DNA of 6,598 bases from Sedimentibacter sp. GTDB taxonomy: Bacteria > Bacillota > Clostridia > Tissierellales > Sedimentibacteraceae. The stretch is taken from positions 1 to 6,598 of the forward strand of contig JAQSYS010000101.1 in the NCBI GenBank assembly GCA_029256005.1, written 5' to 3'. Positions 5,988 to 6,598 of this stretch are shown one piece after another. A program made the position numbers and the translations under genes. The stretch's first letter is position 1, and each line of letters begins with the position of its first letter. The notes under the pieces were generated by a model. That model had not been told where the DNA came from and made no database searches. It worked only from the letters and a program-made list of their open reading frames with translations.

Positions 5988-6001
5988 TGTTATGCTATAA
6001 T
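5973..6001 (+). promoter_or_regulatory. Consensus extended -10 sigma-A promoter for dnaG
   Basis: TTGACA (5973-5978) and TATAAT (5996-6001) are both perfect consensus hexamers with the optimal 17-base spacer. A TGC at 5993-5995 supplies the extended -10 TGn element. Transcription should begin near 6008, leaving a leader of about 25 bases before the dnaG ATG. It is the strongest promoter by consensus in the window and separates dnaG (and, by synteny, a following sigA) from the ccpN-ppsR-dgt unit. Confidence 0.88.
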
Positions 6002-6032
6002 CTACTTTCATAGTAAGGACAATGGTGATAAT

Positions 6033-6598
6033 ATGCCTTATAGATTGGACTCAGATGTTATAAACAGAATTATTGAAGAAAATAATATCGTAGACATAAT
6101 AGAGGAATATTTACCTTTAAGGAAAGCAGGAAACAATTATACCACTAATTGCCCATTTCATAAAGAAAAGACTCCTTCCTTTATTGTATCACCGGATAAA
6201 CAGATGTTTCATTGCTTTGGATGCGGCGAAAGTGGAGACAGCATAAGCTTTCTTACAAAATATAAAAACTATACATTTGTTGAAGCAGCTGAACATTTGG
6301 CAAGAAAGGCCGGAATTGTATTGGAAGAAATCAATTTATCGCCTAAAGAAAATCAGAACAGACAACAAGCAGACAGGCTGTATAAAATAAATAGAGAAGC
6401 AGCACTTTTTTATTATAGAAATATAAAAGATTATCCAGAGGTTATAAATTACTTAAAATCAAGGAAAATTGATATTAACGTAATAAAAAAGTTTGGAATT
6501 GGATATGCTATAAACCAATGGGATAATTTACTAAAATATTTAACAAATAAAGGTTATTTAGAAGAAGATATTTTAAAAGCAGGACTTATTATAAAAAA
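6033..6598 (+). CDS. dnaG: DNA primase DnaG, N-terminal part (3' end outside window)
   Basis: DnaG synthesises RNA primers at the replication fork and interacts with the replicative helicase through its C-terminus. The window holds the first 188 complete codons; the frame is still open at the right edge. The N-terminal zinc-binding domain is clear: Cys40 and His43 in TNCPFHKEKTPSF, and Cys61 and Cys64 in MFHCFGCGESGDSISFL. These give the CHC2 primase zinc ligands, followed by FVEAAEHLARKAGI. Residues from about 110 (ADRLYKINREAALFYY, then YLKSRKIDINVIKKFGIGYA) begin the RNA polymerase (TOPRIM-containing) region; its catalytic acidic residues lie beyond the window. The start at 6033 is preceded by GGTGAT at 6024-6029 and by TAAGGA at 6014-6019, which together resemble a split Shine-Dalgarno. 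The gene is driven by the consensus promoter just upstream. Confidence 0.95.
   Translation, partial: MPYRLDSDVINRIIEENNIVDIIEEYLPLRKAGNNYTTNCPFHKEKTPSFIVSPDKQMFHCFGCGESGDSISFLTKYKNYTFVEAAEHLARKAGIVLEEINLSPKENQNRQQADRLYKINREAALFYYRNIKDYPEVINYLKSRKIDINVIKKFGIGYAINQWDNLLKYLTNKGYLEEDILKAGLIIK

Noticed and set aside
6022..6063. Short leader peptide ORF starting at the ATG before dnaG
   Set aside because: It has only 13 codons, overlaps the dnaG start, has no well-spaced ribosome binding site, and carries no repeated amino-acid codons typical of attenuators.

Overview
The window is a low-GC bacterial housekeeping segment, all on the + strand. It is most likely from a Firmicute of the class Clostridia. 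Reasons: AT-rich codon use, GGAGG-type ribosome binding sites, a T-box leader, a dimeric-type (alpha2) glycyl-tRNA synthetase, and the gene order era-recO-(small gene)-glyS-ccpN-ppsR-(dgt)-dnaG. That order parallels the Bacillus subtilis era-recO-yqzL-glyQS-ccpN-yqfL-yqxD-dnaG-sigA locus as I remember it. I cannot name the genus.

Layout. Bases 2-403 are the 3' end of era (ribosome-assembly GTPase, KH domain). It overlaps recO (400-1113, recombinational repair) by four bases. A DUF4342-type protein with a UBA-like N-terminus and an 11-residue-repeat tail follows at 1131-1712. Bases 1713-1998 hold a sigma-A-like promoter and a full glycine T-box riboswitch with its terminator, which lead into glyS (1999-3393). 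The glyS frame is interrupted by one in-frame TAA (2815-2817), although sequence on both sides is well conserved and in the same frame. Bases 3394-3475 contain a long imperfect hairpin. Then come ccpN-like (HTH plus two CBS domains), ppsR (PPDK regulatory kinase/phosphorylase) and dgt (HD-domain dNTPase), closely spaced and probably co-transcribed. A consensus promoter with an extended -10 element precedes dnaG, which runs off the right edge.

How the genes fit together. The left part concerns ribosome maturation and DNA repair. The T-box couples GlyRS synthesis to uncharged tRNA-Gly. ccpN and ppsR form a carbon-flux regulation pair (gluconeogenesis and PEP/pyruvate interconversion). dgt and dnaG concern dNTP pools and replication initiation. 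I see no mobile element, CRISPR array, tRNA or rRNA. I do not see a new biological system. The real anomaly is the nonsense codon in glyS; second-tier observations are the repeat-tailed DUF4342 protein and the hairpin after glyS.
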